Positions 41,729-52,500 of a stretch of DNA of 64,000 nt are shown piece after piece. The notes under the pieces are model-generated. The model was given only the letters and a program-made list of their open reading frames with translations. It had not been told where the DNA came from and made no database searches. Both the position numbers and the translations under genes were made by a program. The stretch is from Bacillus wiedmannii (GTDB taxonomy: Bacteria > Bacillota > Bacilli > Bacillales > Bacillaceae_G). Numbering within the stretch: the stretch's first letter is position 1; each line of letters opens with the position of its first letter. Location: positions 1 to 64,000 of the forward strand of contig NZ_LOBC01000017.1 of the NCBI RefSeq assembly GCF_001583695.1, given 5' to 3'.

Positions 41729-41742
41729 TGAAATCGCTTTAT
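41729..41742. promoter_or_regulatory. CcpA cre-like site upstream of sucCD
   Basis: TGAAATCGCTTTAT matches 12 of 14 positions of the cre consensus TGWAANCGNTNWCA. It is centred about 60 bases upstream of the predicted transcription start. Confidence 0.35.
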
Positions 41743-41780
41743 TCTTTTTTGAAAATAATAATGTTCATATACCAAAATAA

Positions 41781-41812
41781 AAAAATAAGCTGCATATTCA
41801 CAGCTTATTTTT
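41781..41812 (-). terminator. Terminator at the rnhB 3' end
   Basis: A 12-base stem AAAAATAAGCTG/CAGCTTATTTTT with an eight-base loop overlaps the rnhB stop and is followed by T residues. Confidence 0.85.
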
Positions 41813-42578
41813 GAATCGTATCTTTAATTGGTGCAAAAGATTTCCGATGTTCTTCTAATACTCCATGTGCTTCAATCGCTTCTAAATGTTGTTTTGTGCC
41901 ATATCCCATATGTTGTTCAAATCCATATGCAGGATACTTTTCTCCAAGCTCTTTCATCATACGATCTCTCGTTACTTTCGCAATAATGGATGCAGCTGAA
42001 ATAGAAATACTTTTCGCATCCCCTTTAATAATGGACGTTTGCGGAATTGGTGTAGGAAGTTTCATCGCATCAATTAATAAATGTTCTGGTGCACAAGATA
42101 AATTCGCAACAGCATCTAACATCGCTTGTTTCGTCGCTTGATAAATATTTATCTCATCAATAACTTGTGGTGATACAATTCCAACTCCAATTGCAATTGC
42201 TTGTGCTTTAATTTCATCATAAAAACGCTCTCGCTTCGCCTCACTCAGCTTTTTCGAGTCATTTAACCCTGGAATATAAAAATTTTCTGGAAGGACAACA
42301 GCTGCCGTCACGACAGGCCCAGCTAGCGGCCCACGCCCTACTTCATCTATACCGGCGATAAGTGTGAGCCCTTTTTCACGTAATGCAATCTCGTACTTGG
42401 ACATTTCGAAAAACTTTTCTTTTTCTTTCTGCGCTAACTCTTTTTGTTTATGCCACTTCAAAATAAGCTTTTGTATTCCTTTTCGCTCGTCTTTCATTAA
42501 TATTTGGAAGCAGTCGTCCTCCTCACTCATTATTTCATGCAGTAAACGTTCCGCTTCTTGAATAGTCACTTTTTGCAT
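41805..42578 (-). CDS. rnhB: Ribonuclease HII
   Basis: RNase HII removes ribonucleotides from DNA and cuts RNA-DNA hybrids. The 257 residues have an N-terminal extension of about 70 residues and then the catalytic core [19 protein letters not shown] with the DE pair; further acidic residues occur in LLIDAMKLP. The length is usual for Bacillus. A terminator at 42610-42631 separates it from rbgA. Confidence 0.97.
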   Translation of the reverse strand: MQKVTIQEAERLLHEIMSEEDDCFQILMKDERKGIQKLILKWHKQKELAQKEKEKFFEMSKYEIALREKGLTLIAGIDEVGRGPLAGPVVTAAVVLPENFYIPGLNDSKKLSEAKRERFYDEIKAQAIAIGVGIVSPQVIDEINIYQATKQAMLDAVANLSCAPEHLLIDAMKLPTPIPQTSIIKGDAKSISISAASIIAKVTRDRMMKELGEKYPAYGFEQHMGYGTKQHLEAIEAHGVLEEHRKSFAPIKDTIQK

Positions 42579-42609
42579 TCATGCCACTCCCTTTATATAC
42601 AAAAAAGAA

Positions 42610-42631
42610 AAGACGTACAAACGCACGTCTT
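42610..42631 (-). terminator. Terminator at the rbgA 3' end
   Basis: The stem AAGACGT/ACGTCTT with an eight-base loop is followed by TTCTTTTTT on the minus strand. Confidence 0.7.
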
Positions 42632-43520
42632 ATACTTCTTCTACTTTTTCTGCATCTTCTGTCTGCTCCGCAAACTCTTCTGGTGTTTCAAACGTCATTT
42701 TCCCAAGTTTTCCACCACGAAGCTCACGAAGTATAAGCTCAGATGTTTTATCATAATCAATCATTCCGCCGCCCATTAAACAGCCTCTATTTTTTCCAAT
42801 TGCATCGAATAACTCCACAATATCTTCTGGAATTTCATTTAAATTATATCGATCTTTCAAACGTTCTGGATAATGTTTTTCCATAAAACGTAAAGCGTAA
42901 ACAGCAACATCTTGTAAATTTAAAATTGAATCTTTAATTGCGCCCGTTGTCGCTAAACGAAGACCCACTAATTGATCTTCAAATTTAGGCCATAAAATAC
43001 CGGGTGTATCTAACAGTTCCATTTCCTTCCCAACTTTAATCCATTGTTGAGCTGTTGTCACACCAGGACGATCTCCTGTTTTAGCAATATTTTTCTTCGC
43101 CAACTTATTAATTAACGTAGATTTACCAACATTCGGTATACCTACAATTAATGCACGAATTGCTCTCGGTCTAATACCTTTTGCAACCATTTTATCAAAT
43201 TTTTCTTTCACTAACACTTTACAAGCCGCTGCAATTTCTTTCATACCTTGTCCAGCTTGTGCGTTAATTGAAATTGCCATCTGACCTTTTTCTTTAAAAT
43301 ATGCGATCCATTGCTTTGTTAAACGATCATCTGCCATATCCGCTTTATTTAAAACAACAAGCCTCGGCTTATGTGTAATAATCTCATCGATCATTGGATT
43401 TCGAGAAGATAAAGGTAATCGAGCATCTACAAGCTCAATTACAACATCAATTAACTTTAATTTTTCTGTTACTTGGCGTCTAGCCTTTGCCATATGTCCC
43501 GGGAACCATTGAATTACCAT
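42630..43520 (-). CDS. rbgA: Ribosome biogenesis GTPase RbgA (YlqF)
   Basis: RbgA is an essential GTPase for late assembly of the 50S subunit. The ATG at 43520 gives 296 residues starting [16 protein letters not shown], with GAAGGTG upstream; the longer frame to 43574 overlaps the sip gene. The GTPase motifs are circularly permuted, as in the family: NKADMAD (G4) comes first, then GIPNVGKST (G1) and DTPGILWPK (G3). The acidic C-terminal tail is short. Confidence 0.97.
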   Translation of the reverse strand: MVIQWFPGHMAKARRQVTEKLKLIDVVIELVDARLPLSSRNPMIDEIITHKPRLVVLNKADMADDRLTKQWIAYFKEKGQMAISINAQAGQGMKEIAAACKVLVKEKFDKMVAKGIRPRAIRALIVGIPNVGKSTLINKLAKKNIAKTGDRPGVTTAQQWIKVGKEMELLDTPGILWPKFEDQLVGLRLATTGAIKDSILNLQDVAVYALRFMEKHYPERLKDRYNLNEIPEDIVELFDAIGKNRGCLMGGGMIDYDKTSELILRELRGGKLGKMTFETPEEFAEQTEDAEKVEEV

Positions 43521-43540
43521 GTTGCCACCTTCTTTTTCTT

Positions 43541-44092
43541 TTATTTCACAATACGAGCATCTTTTAACGGCCAATATAGTATATTTGCTTTTCCAATCAC
43601 TTGGTCCATTGAAATTGTACCAATCGAACGGCTATCTTTACTAAAACGACGATTATCGCCTAAAACAAATAATTGACCTTCTGGAACAGTTTTCTTCCCT
43701 GTCATTTCTTCAAGAGTAAAATCATATGTAAGCGGTCCGTCAGCAATTTGTTTTTTTTGCTTGTCTAAATACGGCTCCTCATAAGCCTTTCCGTTAACAT
43801 ATAGTTTATCATTACGATACTCTATTTCATCGCCTGGCAGGCCGATAATGCGCTTAATATAATCTTTATCTTCCGTCGCTTGGAATACGATAATATCAAA
43901 TCGTTTCGGATCTCCTATGTGATAACCGATTTTATTGACAATCATTCGATCGCGATCATGTAAAGTAGACGCCATCGATACTCCATCTACGAGAATTGGA
44001 GCAAAGAAAAACTGTCTAATAACACCCGCTAATACAACAGCAATCAAAATTGCTTTGATCCATTCCCAAAGTGAACTCTTTTCTTTCTTCAT
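43541..44092 (-). CDS. Type I signal peptidase
   Basis: This membrane-anchored peptidase removes signal peptides from secreted proteins. The ATG at 44092, after GGAGGGG, gives 183 residues. One N-terminal membrane helix (about 10-28) is followed by the catalytic domain with Ser39 (VDGVSMAS) and Lys80 ([11 protein letters not shown]); [11 protein letters not shown] is box E. Length and single helix match the Sip family (SipS, SipT); I do not choose one symbol. It lies between rplS and rbgA. Confidence 0.95.
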   Translation of the reverse strand: MKKEKSSLWEWIKAILIAVVLAGVIRQFFFAPILVDGVSMASTLHDRDRMIVNKIGYHIGDPKRFDIIVFQATEDKDYIKRIIGLPGDEIEYRNDKLYVNGKAYEEPYLDKQKKQIADGPLTYDFTLEEMTGKKTVPEGQLFVLGDNRRFSKDSRSIGTISMDQVIGKANILYWPLKDARIVK

Positions 44093-44158
44093 GCATTTCC
44101 CCTCCACAATTATGTAAGCTGCTCGTATTATATCAAAATTTTATATAGATTGGAAAAA

Positions 44159-44184
44159 GGGAGCTTGTGTATTTACAAGCTCCC
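44159..44184 (-). terminator. Terminator after rplS
   Basis: A ten-pair stem GGGAGCTTGT/ACAAGCTCCC with a six-base loop is followed by TTTTTCC on the minus strand. Confidence 0.85.
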
Positions 44185-44193
44185 ATACATGTC

Positions 44194-44538
44194 TTATCGA
44201 ATTTCTTTAATACGTGCTTTTTTACCGCGAAGGTTACGTAAGTAGTATAACTTAGCACGACGTACTTTACCACGACGAAGTACTTCAAGTTTCGCGATTC
44301 TTGGCGTGTGAACTGGGAATGTACGCTCAACACCTACACCGTAAGAAATCTTACGAACTGTGAATGTTTCACTGATTCCGCCACCACGACGTTTAATTAC
44401 AACACCTTCGAAAAGCTGAATTCTTTCACGAGTTCCCTCAACTACTTTTACGTGTACACGTAAAGTGTCTCCAGGACGGAATGAAGGAAGGTCAGTTTTT
44501 AATTGGCCTTGAGTAATTTCTGCGATTAATTGTTGCAT
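44194..44538 (-). CDS. rplS: 50S ribosomal protein L19
   Basis: L19 sits at the 30S-50S interface. The 114 residues start [20 protein letters not shown] and contain [31 protein letters not shown], both diagnostic. GGAGAG lies before the ATG. The gene has its own promoter and a leader of about 90 bases, so it is expressed separately from the trmD group. Confidence 0.98.
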   Translation of the reverse strand: MQQLIAEITQGQLKTDLPSFRPGDTLRVHVKVVEGTRERIQLFEGVVIKRRGGGISETFTVRKISYGVGVERTFPVHTPRIAKLEVLRRGKVRRAKLYYLRNLRGKKARIKEIR

Positions 44539-44665
44539 ATTAAATTCTCTCCTTTAAACAGATGCTCTTATAAAGTCTTAATAAATTACAGCGGAACATC
44601 GTTAATACGGCCACTGATTTCAGTAGCACAAGTGTTATAATAGCATATTGCTAGGACTGTTGCAA
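44539..44665 (-). promoter_or_regulatory. rplS promoter and candidate L19 leader
   Basis: The minus strand reads TTGCAA (44660-44665), 17 bases, TATTAT (44637-44642). The leader that follows holds a short hairpin ACTGA-AA-TCAGT (about 44610-44622). An L19 leader is a known class in Bacillus; position fits, but I cannot confirm the full structure. Confidence 0.5.
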
Positions 44666-44684
44666 TAGAAAATATATCAAGCCC

Positions 44685-45419
44685 TTACTTGTCTTCTTTA
44701 ATTTGTTCTAGCCATTTCGCTTCTTGCTTAGATAATTCTCGTTCTTCCAGTAAATCCGGTCTACGCGTGTACGTACGACGTAGAGATTCTTTGTGTCGCC
44801 ATTCATCAATATTTTTATGATTTCCTGACATTAGTACATCCGGTACCTTCATACCACGAAAATCAGCTGGACGTGTATAATGAGGATGTTCTAATAAACC
44901 TGTACTAAACGAATCCTCGACTTGTGAAGCATGATTTCCTAGCACTCCCGGGAGGAGACGCACGACACTATCCGTAATAACCATAGAGGCTAACTCTCCG
45001 CCGGTTAATACGTAGTCACCGATAGAAATTTCATCCGTTACGAGATGCTCACGAATTCGTTCATCGTACCCTTCATAATGACCACACACAAAAATAACAT
45101 GCTCTTCTTCAGCAAGTTCTTCTGCCTTCTTCTGCGTAAAACGCTCTCCTTGTGGACACATTAGGACAACTCTCGGTTTACGGTCTGTTTCCTTCGTTAA
45201 CTCTTCCACTGCATCAAAGATAGGCTGGGGGGTTAATACCATCCCAGCGCCACCACCATACGGATAATCATCTACGCTATTATGCTTACTCGTTGTATAA
45301 TCGCGGAAATTGACAACACGAAGCTCTACCGCTTCTTTTTCTTGTGCTTTCTTTAAAATTGAAGATCCAAACACACCCGTAAACATATCTGGAAACAATG
45401 TTAAAATGTCAATTTTCAT
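44685..45419 (-). CDS. trmD: tRNA (guanine-37-N1) methyltransferase
   Basis: TrmD methylates G37 next to the anticodon and prevents frameshifting. The 244 residues start [21 protein letters not shown]; the trefoil-knot SAM site shows [27 protein letters not shown]. The ATG shares one base with the rimM stop codon, so the two are translationally coupled. Confidence 0.98.
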   Translation of the reverse strand: MKIDILTLFPDMFTGVFGSSILKKAQEKEAVELRVVNFRDYTTSKHNSVDDYPYGGGAGMVLTPQPIFDAVEELTKETDRKPRVVLMCPQGERFTQKKAEELAEEEHVIFVCGHYEGYDERIREHLVTDEISIGDYVLTGGELASMVITDSVVRLLPGVLGNHASQVEDSFSTGLLEHPHYTRPADFRGMKVPDVLMSGNHKNIDEWRHKESLRRTYTRRPDLLEERELSKQEAKWLEQIKEDK

Positions 45420-45934
45420 TATAATAGCCCTTCCATTACATGAATGGTTACTAATTTATTCTCAATGTTAACTTGAAGTACAACATCATCAATATAAGGA
45501 ATTAATAGATCTTGACCTTTTGGACGTTTAATTACCCAAACATCATTTGCACCAGGAGATAAAATTTCTTTTATTGTTCCTAACGCTTCTCCTTCTTCCG
45601 TTACAACACTGCAACCAATAATTTCATGGTAGTAGTATTCGCCTTCAGCTAGTTCACCTAACTGCTCTTCTGGTACTTTTATTAAAGAACCTTTAAACTT
45701 CTCTGCTTCATCTACATTGTTGTATCCTTCAAATGTTAATAAATCAAATGTCTTATGTTGACGATGAGAAGTTACTTTCACTGGAAGGTAGTCTGTACTT
45801 TTCTCATTACTTATGTATAACGTGTTTCCTACTTTATATCGCTCTTCTGGAAAATCAGTACGAGAAATAACACGAATTTCTCCTCTTACGCCATGAGTAT
45901 TTACAATTTTCCCTACGTTAAACCATTTTGTCAT
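45419..45934 (-). CDS. rimM: 16S rRNA processing factor RimM
   Basis: RimM helps mature the 30S head domain by binding S19. The ATG at 45934 gives 171 residues starting [23 protein letters not shown], as in the family; a longer frame to 46000 has no matching sequence. The PRC-barrel C-terminal half contains [23 protein letters not shown] lies somewhat far (11 bases) upstream. The ylqD gene found between khpA and rimM in B. subtilis is absent. Confidence 0.96.
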   Translation of the reverse strand: MTKWFNVGKIVNTHGVRGEIRVISRTDFPEERYKVGNTLYISNEKSTDYLPVKVTSHRQHKTFDLLTFEGYNNVDEAEKFKGSLIKVPEEQLGELAEGEYYYHEIIGCSVVTEEGEALGTIKEILSPGANDVWVIKRPKGQDLLIPYIDDVVLQVNIENKLVTIHVMEGLL

Positions 45935-46017
45935 AAATAGTATGTCACCCCTGGTTTCTATATAAATTAAGCATCTCCATTTCACATATGGAACATGCAA
46001 CTTCTCTTTAAATGTTA

Positions 46018-46051
46018 AAAAAGGGAGAGGAAATAACTCCTCGCCCTTTTT
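46018..46051 (-). terminator. Terminator after khpA
   Basis: Arms AAAAAGGGCGAGGA and TCCTCTCCCTTTTT, with one unpaired position, are followed by T residues on the minus strand. Confidence 0.75.
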
Positions 46052-46055
46052 ACGT

Positions 46056-46283
46056 TTATTGAATTTCCAGTGTTACTTTTTCATCATTATGATGTCCCAC
46101 TGAATACAAGAGCATTCGAATTGCTTTCGCAACTTTCCCTTGCTTTCCAATGACTTTTCCAACATCCTCAGGATGTACAGTTAATCGATACTTTATCTCT
46201 CCGTTGTAAAGTTCCTGTGTAACTTTTACATCTTCAGGATGATCGACAAGAGGCTTGACAATCGTCTCGACTAACTTCTTCAT
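46056..46283 (-). CDS. khpA: KH-domain RNA-binding protein KhpA (YlqC)
   Basis: KhpA is a small RNA-binding protein that, with KhpB, is linked to cell-length control and RNA stability in Firmicutes. From the ATG at 46283 (eight bases after GAGG) it has 75 residues; a start two codons earlier is possible. The KH core is [23 protein letters not shown] with the GKQG loop. It lies 14 bases after rpsP. Confidence 0.93.
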   Translation of the reverse strand: MKKLVETIVKPLVDHPEDVKVTQELYNGEIKYRLTVHPEDVGKVIGKQGKVAKAIRMLLYSVGHHNDEKVTLEIQ

Positions 46284-46297
46284 AGTCATTGCCTCAA

Positions 46298-46570
46298 TTA
46301 CTTACCTTGTTTAGATAAGTGGAATTTCTCCATGATACCTTGGTTAGAGAATAAGTTACGAACTGTATCAGATGGTTTAGCACCATTTCCTAACCATTTT
46401 AATGCTGCTTCTTCGTTGATCTTAACTTCAGCTGGTTGAGCAACCGGATTGTAAGTACCGATTTCCTCAATGAAACGTCCGTCACGAGGAGAACGAGAAT
46501 CTGCAACAACTACACGATAGAAAGGAGTTTTTTTAGCTCCCATACGTTTTAAACGAATTTTAACTGCCAT
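46298..46570 (-). CDS. rpsP: 30S ribosomal protein S16
   Basis: S16 is needed for early 30S assembly. The 90 residues start [42 protein letters not shown] and are typical; no extra domain. GGAGGTG lies upstream. The gap of about 100 bases from ffh has a weak promoter-like match only (TTTACA, then TATAAT at non-ideal spacing). It is followed by khpA. Confidence 0.98.
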   Translation of the reverse strand: MAVKIRLKRMGAKKTPFYRVVVADSRSPRDGRFIEEIGTYNPVAQPAEVKINEEAALKWLGNGAKPSDTVRNLFSNQGIMEKFHLSKQGK

Positions 46571-46670
46571 TTATAAAGCACCTCCGAATTTATTTCACAC
46601 AGATAATTATATTAGCAAAAAGACTATTGCTTTGTAAAGTATTTTTTCTTAACAGAGCCATCTTTTTTCC

Positions 46671-48020
46671 TTACATGAATGGAAACTTCAATCCACCTAG
46701 TCCTTTTTTCTTACCTTTTTGCATTCCCGTCATCGTTTTCATCATCTTTTTCATATCATCAAATTGCTTGATTAAACGATTGATTTCTTGTACCGTTGTA
46801 CCGCTACCTTTGGCAATGCGCTTTTTGCGACTAGCATTGATTATTTCCGGTTGTTCTCGCTCTAATTTAGTCATAGAACGAATAATTGCCTCAATATGCC
46901 CAATTTGTTTTTCATCAACTTGCGCATTTTTCAGCCCTTTAATTTTATTTGCACCAGGAAGCATTCCTAACAATTCATCAAGCGGTCCAAGTTGACGCAC
47001 TTGTCCAAGTTGTTCTAGGAAATCGTCAAGCGTAAACGAAAGCGTACGCATTTTTTGCTCAAGTTCTTTTGCTTTCTCTTCATCAACTGTAGCTTGCGCT
47101 TTTTCAATTAATGTTAAGACGTCTCCCATCCCTAAAATACGGGATGCCATACGCTCTGGATGGAACGCTTCAATCGCATCTAGTTTTTCACCCATACCAG
47201 CAAATTTAATCGGTGTATTTGTTACCGCCTTAATAGATAATGCCGCACCACCGCGCGTATCACCATCTAATTTCGTTAATACAACACCTGTTAAACCTAA
47301 CTGTTCATGGAAACTTTGCGCAACATTTACCGCGTCTTGTCCCGTCATCGCATCGACAACAAGGAAAATTTCATCCGGTTTCGCAACTTCTTTCACTTTC
47401 GCTAATTCATCCATTAGTTCTTCATCAATATGCAGGCGACCTGCTGTATCAATTAAAACATAATCGTGATGATCTTCTTTTGCTTTTGCAATCGCTTGTT
47501 TCGCAATTTCAACAGGACTTACTTGATCTCCTAAAGAGAATACAGGCATGTCCAATTGCTTCCCTAATGTTTCAAGCTGTTTAATCGCTGCTGGACGGTA
47601 AATATCCGCTGCAACAAGCATTGGTTTACGATTATGCTTTTTACGAAGCAAATTCGCAAGCTTACCTGTCGTCGTTGTTTTACCCGCACCTTGCAGACCA
47701 ACCATCATTATAACAGTCGGTGGCCTATTAGCAACAGCAATTTTACTTTGCTCTCCGCCCATAAGTTCTGTAAGTTCTTCCTGTACGACTTTAATTACTT
47801 GTTGTCCAGGTGTCAAACTTGTCATTACATCTTGTCCGACAGCACGTTCAGACACACGCTTTACAAAATCTTTTACTACTTTAAAGTTAACGTCCGCTTC
47901 TAAAAGAGCTAGACGAACTTCTCTCATCATTTCTTTCACATCGGCTTCAGAAACTTTTCCTTTGCCGCGGATTTTTTGCATTGTCTGTTGAAGTCGGTCG
48001 GCTAATCCTTCAAATGCCAT
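46671..48020 (-). CDS. ffh: Signal recognition particle protein Ffh (SRP54)
   Basis: Ffh binds signal sequences and the SRP RNA and targets membrane and secreted proteins to FtsY and SecYEG. The 449 residues have the N domain, the G domain with GLQGAGKTTTTGKLA near 108, DTAGR, TKLDGD, and the methionine-rich M domain ending with GGLKFPFM. It starts 12 bases after ylxM. Confidence 0.98.
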   Translation of the reverse strand: MAFEGLADRLQQTMQKIRGKGKVSEADVKEMMREVRLALLEADVNFKVVKDFVKRVSERAVGQDVMTSLTPGQQVIKVVQEELTELMGGEQSKIAVANRPPTVIMMVGLQGAGKTTTTGKLANLLRKKHNRKPMLVAADIYRPAAIKQLETLGKQLDMPVFSLGDQVSPVEIAKQAIAKAKEDHHDYVLIDTAGRLHIDEELMDELAKVKEVAKPDEIFLVVDAMTGQDAVNVAQSFHEQLGLTGVVLTKLDGDTRGGAALSIKAVTNTPIKFAGMGEKLDAIEAFHPERMASRILGMGDVLTLIEKAQATVDEEKAKELEQKMRTLSFTLDDFLEQLGQVRQLGPLDELLGMLPGANKIKGLKNAQVDEKQIGHIEAIIRSMTKLEREQPEIINASRKKRIAKGSGTTVQEINRLIKQFDDMKKMMKTMTGMQKGKKKGLGGLKFPFM

Positions 48021-48032
48021 ATTGCCGCCCTC

Positions 48033-48365
48033 CTAATCTAATTTTTCGATAGCTTCAACAACTTGTTTCATTTCTTCATTCACATGCTCTTCTTCGCTGA
48101 TTAGCTGTTTTAGCTTTGCAACAAGTCGCTGTCGCTCTTGAAACTTTTGAAGTAATACTAATTTATCTTCATATTCTTCAAGCATCGCTTCAGTCCGTTT
48201 AATGTTATCATACACGGCTTGGCGACTTACATCAAATTCTTCCGCAATTTCACCAAGAGATAAATCATCTAGATAATAAAGCGACATATAACTTCTTTGT
48301 TTTTGCGTTAACAACGATTGATAAAAATCAAATAAATAGTTCATTCTCGTTGTTTTCTCGAGCAT
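48033..48365 (-). CDS. ylxM: YlxM/P13 family helix-turn-helix protein of the SRP locus
   Basis: YlxM is a 110-residue DNA/RNA-binding-like protein encoded directly before ffh in Firmicutes. A helix-turn-helix is visible at about 33-55 ([21 protein letters not shown]), followed by a coiled-coil-like charged region. Family members stimulate SRP function in streptococci. It has a good SigmaA promoter and heads the ylxM-ffh unit. Confidence 0.94.
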   Translation of the reverse strand: MLEKTTRMNYLFDFYQSLLTQKQRSYMSLYYLDDLSLGEIAEEFDVSRQAVYDNIKRTEAMLEEYEDKLVLLQKFQERQRLVAKLKQLISEEEHVNEEMKQVVEAIEKLD

Positions 48366-48407
48366 GTTGGATCATCCTTTGTTAAGTGATTTCCCTTTAC
48401 ATGAATT

Positions 48408-48436
48408 AGTTTACATGGAGTACAAAAGAGTGTCAA
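48408..48436 (-). promoter_or_regulatory. SigmaA promoter of ylxM-ffh
   Basis: The minus strand reads TTGACA, 17 bases, TAAACT, about 45 bases before ylxM. Confidence 0.65.
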
Positions 48437-48469
48437 GTTTTTTTCTTAACATCACATATTTTTATAGAA

Positions 48470-48495
48470 AAAGAAGCGGAAAATGCCGCTTCTTT
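48470..48495 (-). terminator. Terminator after ftsY
   Basis: A ten-pair stem AAAGAAGCGG/CCGCTTCTTT with a six-base loop lies just after the ftsY stop, followed by T residues. Confidence 0.8.
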
Positions 48496-48498
48496 CAC

Positions 48499-49488
48499 TT
48501 ACACTTCTTCTGTTTCTACTAAGTTCGCAAATAAACCATACACATATTGTTCTGGATCAAACTGCTGCAAGTCATCCATTTGCTCTCCTAATCCAACGAA
48601 TTTCACCGGTACATCCATTTCGTTACGAATCGCTAATACAATACCACCTTTAGCAGTTCCATCTAACTTCGTTAAAACAATACCAGTAACGTTCGTTGCT
48701 TCACGGAATGTCTTCGCTTGACTTAAACCGTTTTGTCCTGTTGTTGCATCAATAACAAGTAATACTTCGTGAGGAGCCCCCGGTACTTCACGCTCAATTA
48801 CACGCTTCACTTTCTCTAACTCTTTCATTAAGTTTACTTTATTTTGTAAGCGTCCTGCTGTGTCACATAGTAATACGTCTACTTTACGTGCTTTCGCGGC
48901 TTGTACAGCGTCATACATAACTGCCGCTGGATCAGATCCTGACCCTTGTTTAATCACTTCTACACCAACTCGATCGCCCCATACTTCTAATTGTTCAATC
49001 GCTCCTGCGCGGAATGTATCTCCTGCCGCCAATAGGACAGACTTACCTTCTGATTTGAATTTATGTGCTAGTTTACCAATCGTCGTCGTTTTCCCTACGC
49101 CGTTAACACCGACAAATAAAACAACTGTTAGTTGATCCTCTTGCATATTAATTTCGTTACTAAACTCACTGTCACCTTTGTAAATTCCTACTAACTTTTC
49201 TGAAATAACAGCTTGTACTTCTTTTGGATCTTGGATGTTACGACGTTGCACTTCTTCTTTCAATTGATCAATTAATTCCATTACCGTCGAAACTCCGACA
49301 TCTGCACCAATTAAAATTTCTTCTAATTCCTCAAAGAAATCTTCATCTACTTTACGATAACGATAAACTAAATCATTTACTTTATCTGCAAACGAATTTC
49401 TCGTTTTTTCTAATCCATGTTTAAATTTCTCTGTTACCGTATCTGTTTGTTTTGAAATTCTTTCTTTTAATTTTTTAAAAAAACTCAT
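48499..49488 (-). CDS. ftsY: SRP receptor FtsY
   Basis: FtsY is the membrane-associated receptor GTPase for SRP. The 329 residues start with a short basic amphipathic helix (MSFFKKLKERISKQT), then the N domain and the G domain with GVNGVGKTTTIGKLA near 128, DTAGRLQNK and TKLDGTAKGG. It lacks the long acidic domain of E. coli, as usual for Bacillus. It follows smc by 15 bases. Confidence 0.98.
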   Translation of the reverse strand: MSFFKKLKERISKQTDTVTEKFKHGLEKTRNSFADKVNDLVYRYRKVDEDFFEELEEILIGADVGVSTVMELIDQLKEEVQRRNIQDPKEVQAVISEKLVGIYKGDSEFSNEINMQEDQLTVVLFVGVNGVGKTTTIGKLAHKFKSEGKSVLLAAGDTFRAGAIEQLEVWGDRVGVEVIKQGSGSDPAAVMYDAVQAAKARKVDVLLCDTAGRLQNKVNLMKELEKVKRVIEREVPGAPHEVLLVIDATTGQNGLSQAKTFREATNVTGIVLTKLDGTAKGGIVLAIRNEMDVPVKFVGLGEQMDDLQQFDPEQYVYGLFANLVETEEV

Positions 49489-49503
49489 ACTGTCCCATCC
49501 TTC

Positions 49504-52500
49504 CTAATTACTTGCAACTAGTTCTTCTCCATCATCTAAACGAACCGAAACAAGTTTAGATACCCCTGACTCTTGCATTGTTACACCGTACAATACGTCA
49601 GACTCTTCCATTGTACCTTTTCTATGTGTAATGACAATAAACTGTGTCTCATCACTAAATCTCTTTAAATACTGCGCAAAACGGGCAACATTCGCCTCAT
49701 CAAGAGCCGCCTCTACCTCATCTAATACACAGAATGGGACTGGGCGCACTTTTAAAATACCGAATAACAGCGCAATTGCTGTTAAAGCACGCTCCCCACC
49801 AGAAAGTAAACCTAAGTTTTGCAGTTTCTTCCCTGGCGGTTGCGCTACAATATCAATACCAGTATTTAATAAGTCCTCTGGATTCGTCATGACTAAATCC
49901 GCTCTACCGCCACCAAATAATTCAGAGAATACCGATTGAAACTCCATTCGAATTCCTTCAAACGTAGTAGAAAAACGTTTTTTCATTTCTTCATCCATTT
50001 CGGTAATAAGTTGGTGCAATGTCGCTTTCGCTTCTTCTAGGTCATCTTTTTGCTCTAGTAAGAATGTATGACGCTCTGCTACACGCTCATACTCTTCAAT
50101 TGCCCCTAAGTTCACTGTGCCTAGCTCTTCGATGGATAATTTAATTAGTTTCACCTTTTTACGTGCATCCTCTGCAGGCATCATCATTGTATACTTCAGT
50201 TTTGCTGCTTCAAATGAAATCGTATATGTTTCACGTAAATGTTGTAATCTATTTTCTAACTCTACATCAAGTCGGTTTATTTTTACTTCTTGATTTTTCA
50301 GCATCTCAAGAATGTATTTATGTTTACCTGTTGTTTCTTTCAGATTACGTTCTAAATGTTCTACTCTCTCTTGTAACGATACGCGTTGTTCACGACGAGA
50401 GCGAATTAACTCTGAAGTTTGATTACGATCATATGCTTTCTTCTCAATCATATTCGTAATCTGTTCTTCACCACTTGAATTAGATGTCATTTCTTGTTTT
50501 AAGAATGCTAAATCCTCTTTCGTTTTGACAAGCGTTGCATCCGTTTCTTCTTTTTCCTTCGTCAATCGTTCAACTTTTTCTTTTTGATTAGATAAGCGTT
50601 GTTGCTTTTCAGCCGCCAACACTTTTAACTCAGTCATTTCTTTTTGCACTTTTTCTTTCGAAGAATACTGCTCACTTTTTTGTTTTGTTAAAGCGACAAT
50701 TTTGCTATCTAATTCCGTAATCTCCGCTTGAAGCGTTGCTAAAATCTTTTCTAGCTCTTCTTTACGCCCTTGTATCTTCACTTGATCTTGTAAAAAACCT
50801 TCAATCTCTAAATCGTAAATAGATAAACGATCATTAATACGATGTTCTTCTAATTCTAAGCGACTAATTTCTTCTCTTAATTTCTGTTCATCTACACGCT
50901 CTGCTTCTACACCTTGCCTTAGTTCGCGTATTTTCACTTCTTTTTCTTGAATCTCTTGCTTTACTGCTTTAACAAAGTTTTCTAACTTCGTTGTTTTTTC
51001 TTCCATATCAGTTAACTTGCTCGTCCACTCTTCTAGCTCACGTTGACGTCCTAATAAAGAAGATTTCGCCTGTTTTACCGCTCCACCAGTCATAGAACCG
51101 CCAGGGTTCACTACATCACCTTCGATTGTTACAATGCGATAACGGTATTGCAGTTGTTTCGCCAACTCATTCGCCCCGCGTAAATCTTTCGCAACAATAA
51201 CAGTACCTAATAAATTTGAAACTACATTTTCATATTTATTGTTATATTGCACAAGTTCTGCCGCCACACCTACAAACGATGGGTGTTGATTTACAATACG
51301 TAATTGTTCAAATGATAACGATCTACTTTTAATAACAGCTTGCGGTAAAAACGTTGCTCGTCCATGTTTATTTTGTTTTAAAAATGTAATTGCATTACGA
51401 GCATGTTCTTCTTTTTGTACGACAATATGCTGCATCGCTGCACCTAGAGCAATTTCCATTGCAATTTCATATTCTTTCGGTACCGTTAGCAGTTCTGCAA
51501 CAGCACCCTCGATACCTTGCAACCTATCTTCTCTAGCTTTTAACACTTCACGTACCCCTTGATAGAAACCAGAGTAATCCTCTTGCATCTCTTCTAGCAT
51601 TTCTTTTCGAGAACGTGCCTGTTGTACAAATTGATACGCTTGATACAGTTTTGTTTCATTTTCACTATACTGCGTCTTGCATTTCCCAAGTGCCACTTCT
51701 GTCTTTTGTATATTCGAAAGGATACCAGCTACTTTTTCTTTCACTTGTTCATAACTTTCCACAAGTTTCGTCTTTTTCGCTGTAATTTCCATGCGTATTT
51801 CTACATATTTCGCATTTTCTTCATCGAGGCGTTCATTTTTTGAGTTTTGTTGTTTAGATTGTTCTTCAATCATAGATAACTCATTACGATGACTAGCTTG
51901 TTGATTTAAAAGTTCAATATAGTCACCTTTTAAATTCTCAATTTGTTCCTCTAAATTGTCAGCAAAAGTTGCAAGCAGTAGCTCATTATCATGCAATTTT
52001 GTCTCCAACTCTTTTACTTGATTTACAAATTGCATCAACACTTCTGTACTGGATTCAATTTCACCATCATAACTTGTAGCTTTCTCTGTTAATTCAACAA
52101 TTAACTGTTCGAGTTGTGCACAATGCGTCGTTGCATTTTGTTTTCTCTCTTTTAATAACTCACGCTGTCCTTCTAACTTTTCTAGCTCTTTACTAGAAAG
52201 AAGCAGCACTTCTTGTAAGGAATCTACAGACTCATCTACTGCTTGTAATTGTCCTCGTAATTCCTCAAGCTCTTCTTCACCTTTTTGTAAATGCGTTGAC
52301 ATTTTAGCTTCTTCGTTTTTATTATGCCCAAACTGATTTCGAAGCGCTTCCCATTTCTCATGTAATTCTTCAATTTCATGTACAATAAGCGCCGCTTCTA
52401 CTTTCTCTAATTCTTCTTTTTTCTCGAGATAATCTTTCGCAATAGAAGCTTGTCTTTCTAAAGGTTCTACTTGACTACTTAATTCGTGAATGATATCTTG

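Noticed and set aside
44133-44333. 66-codon minus-strand frame at the rplS 3' end
   Set aside because: Overlaps L19 in another frame and spans its terminator.
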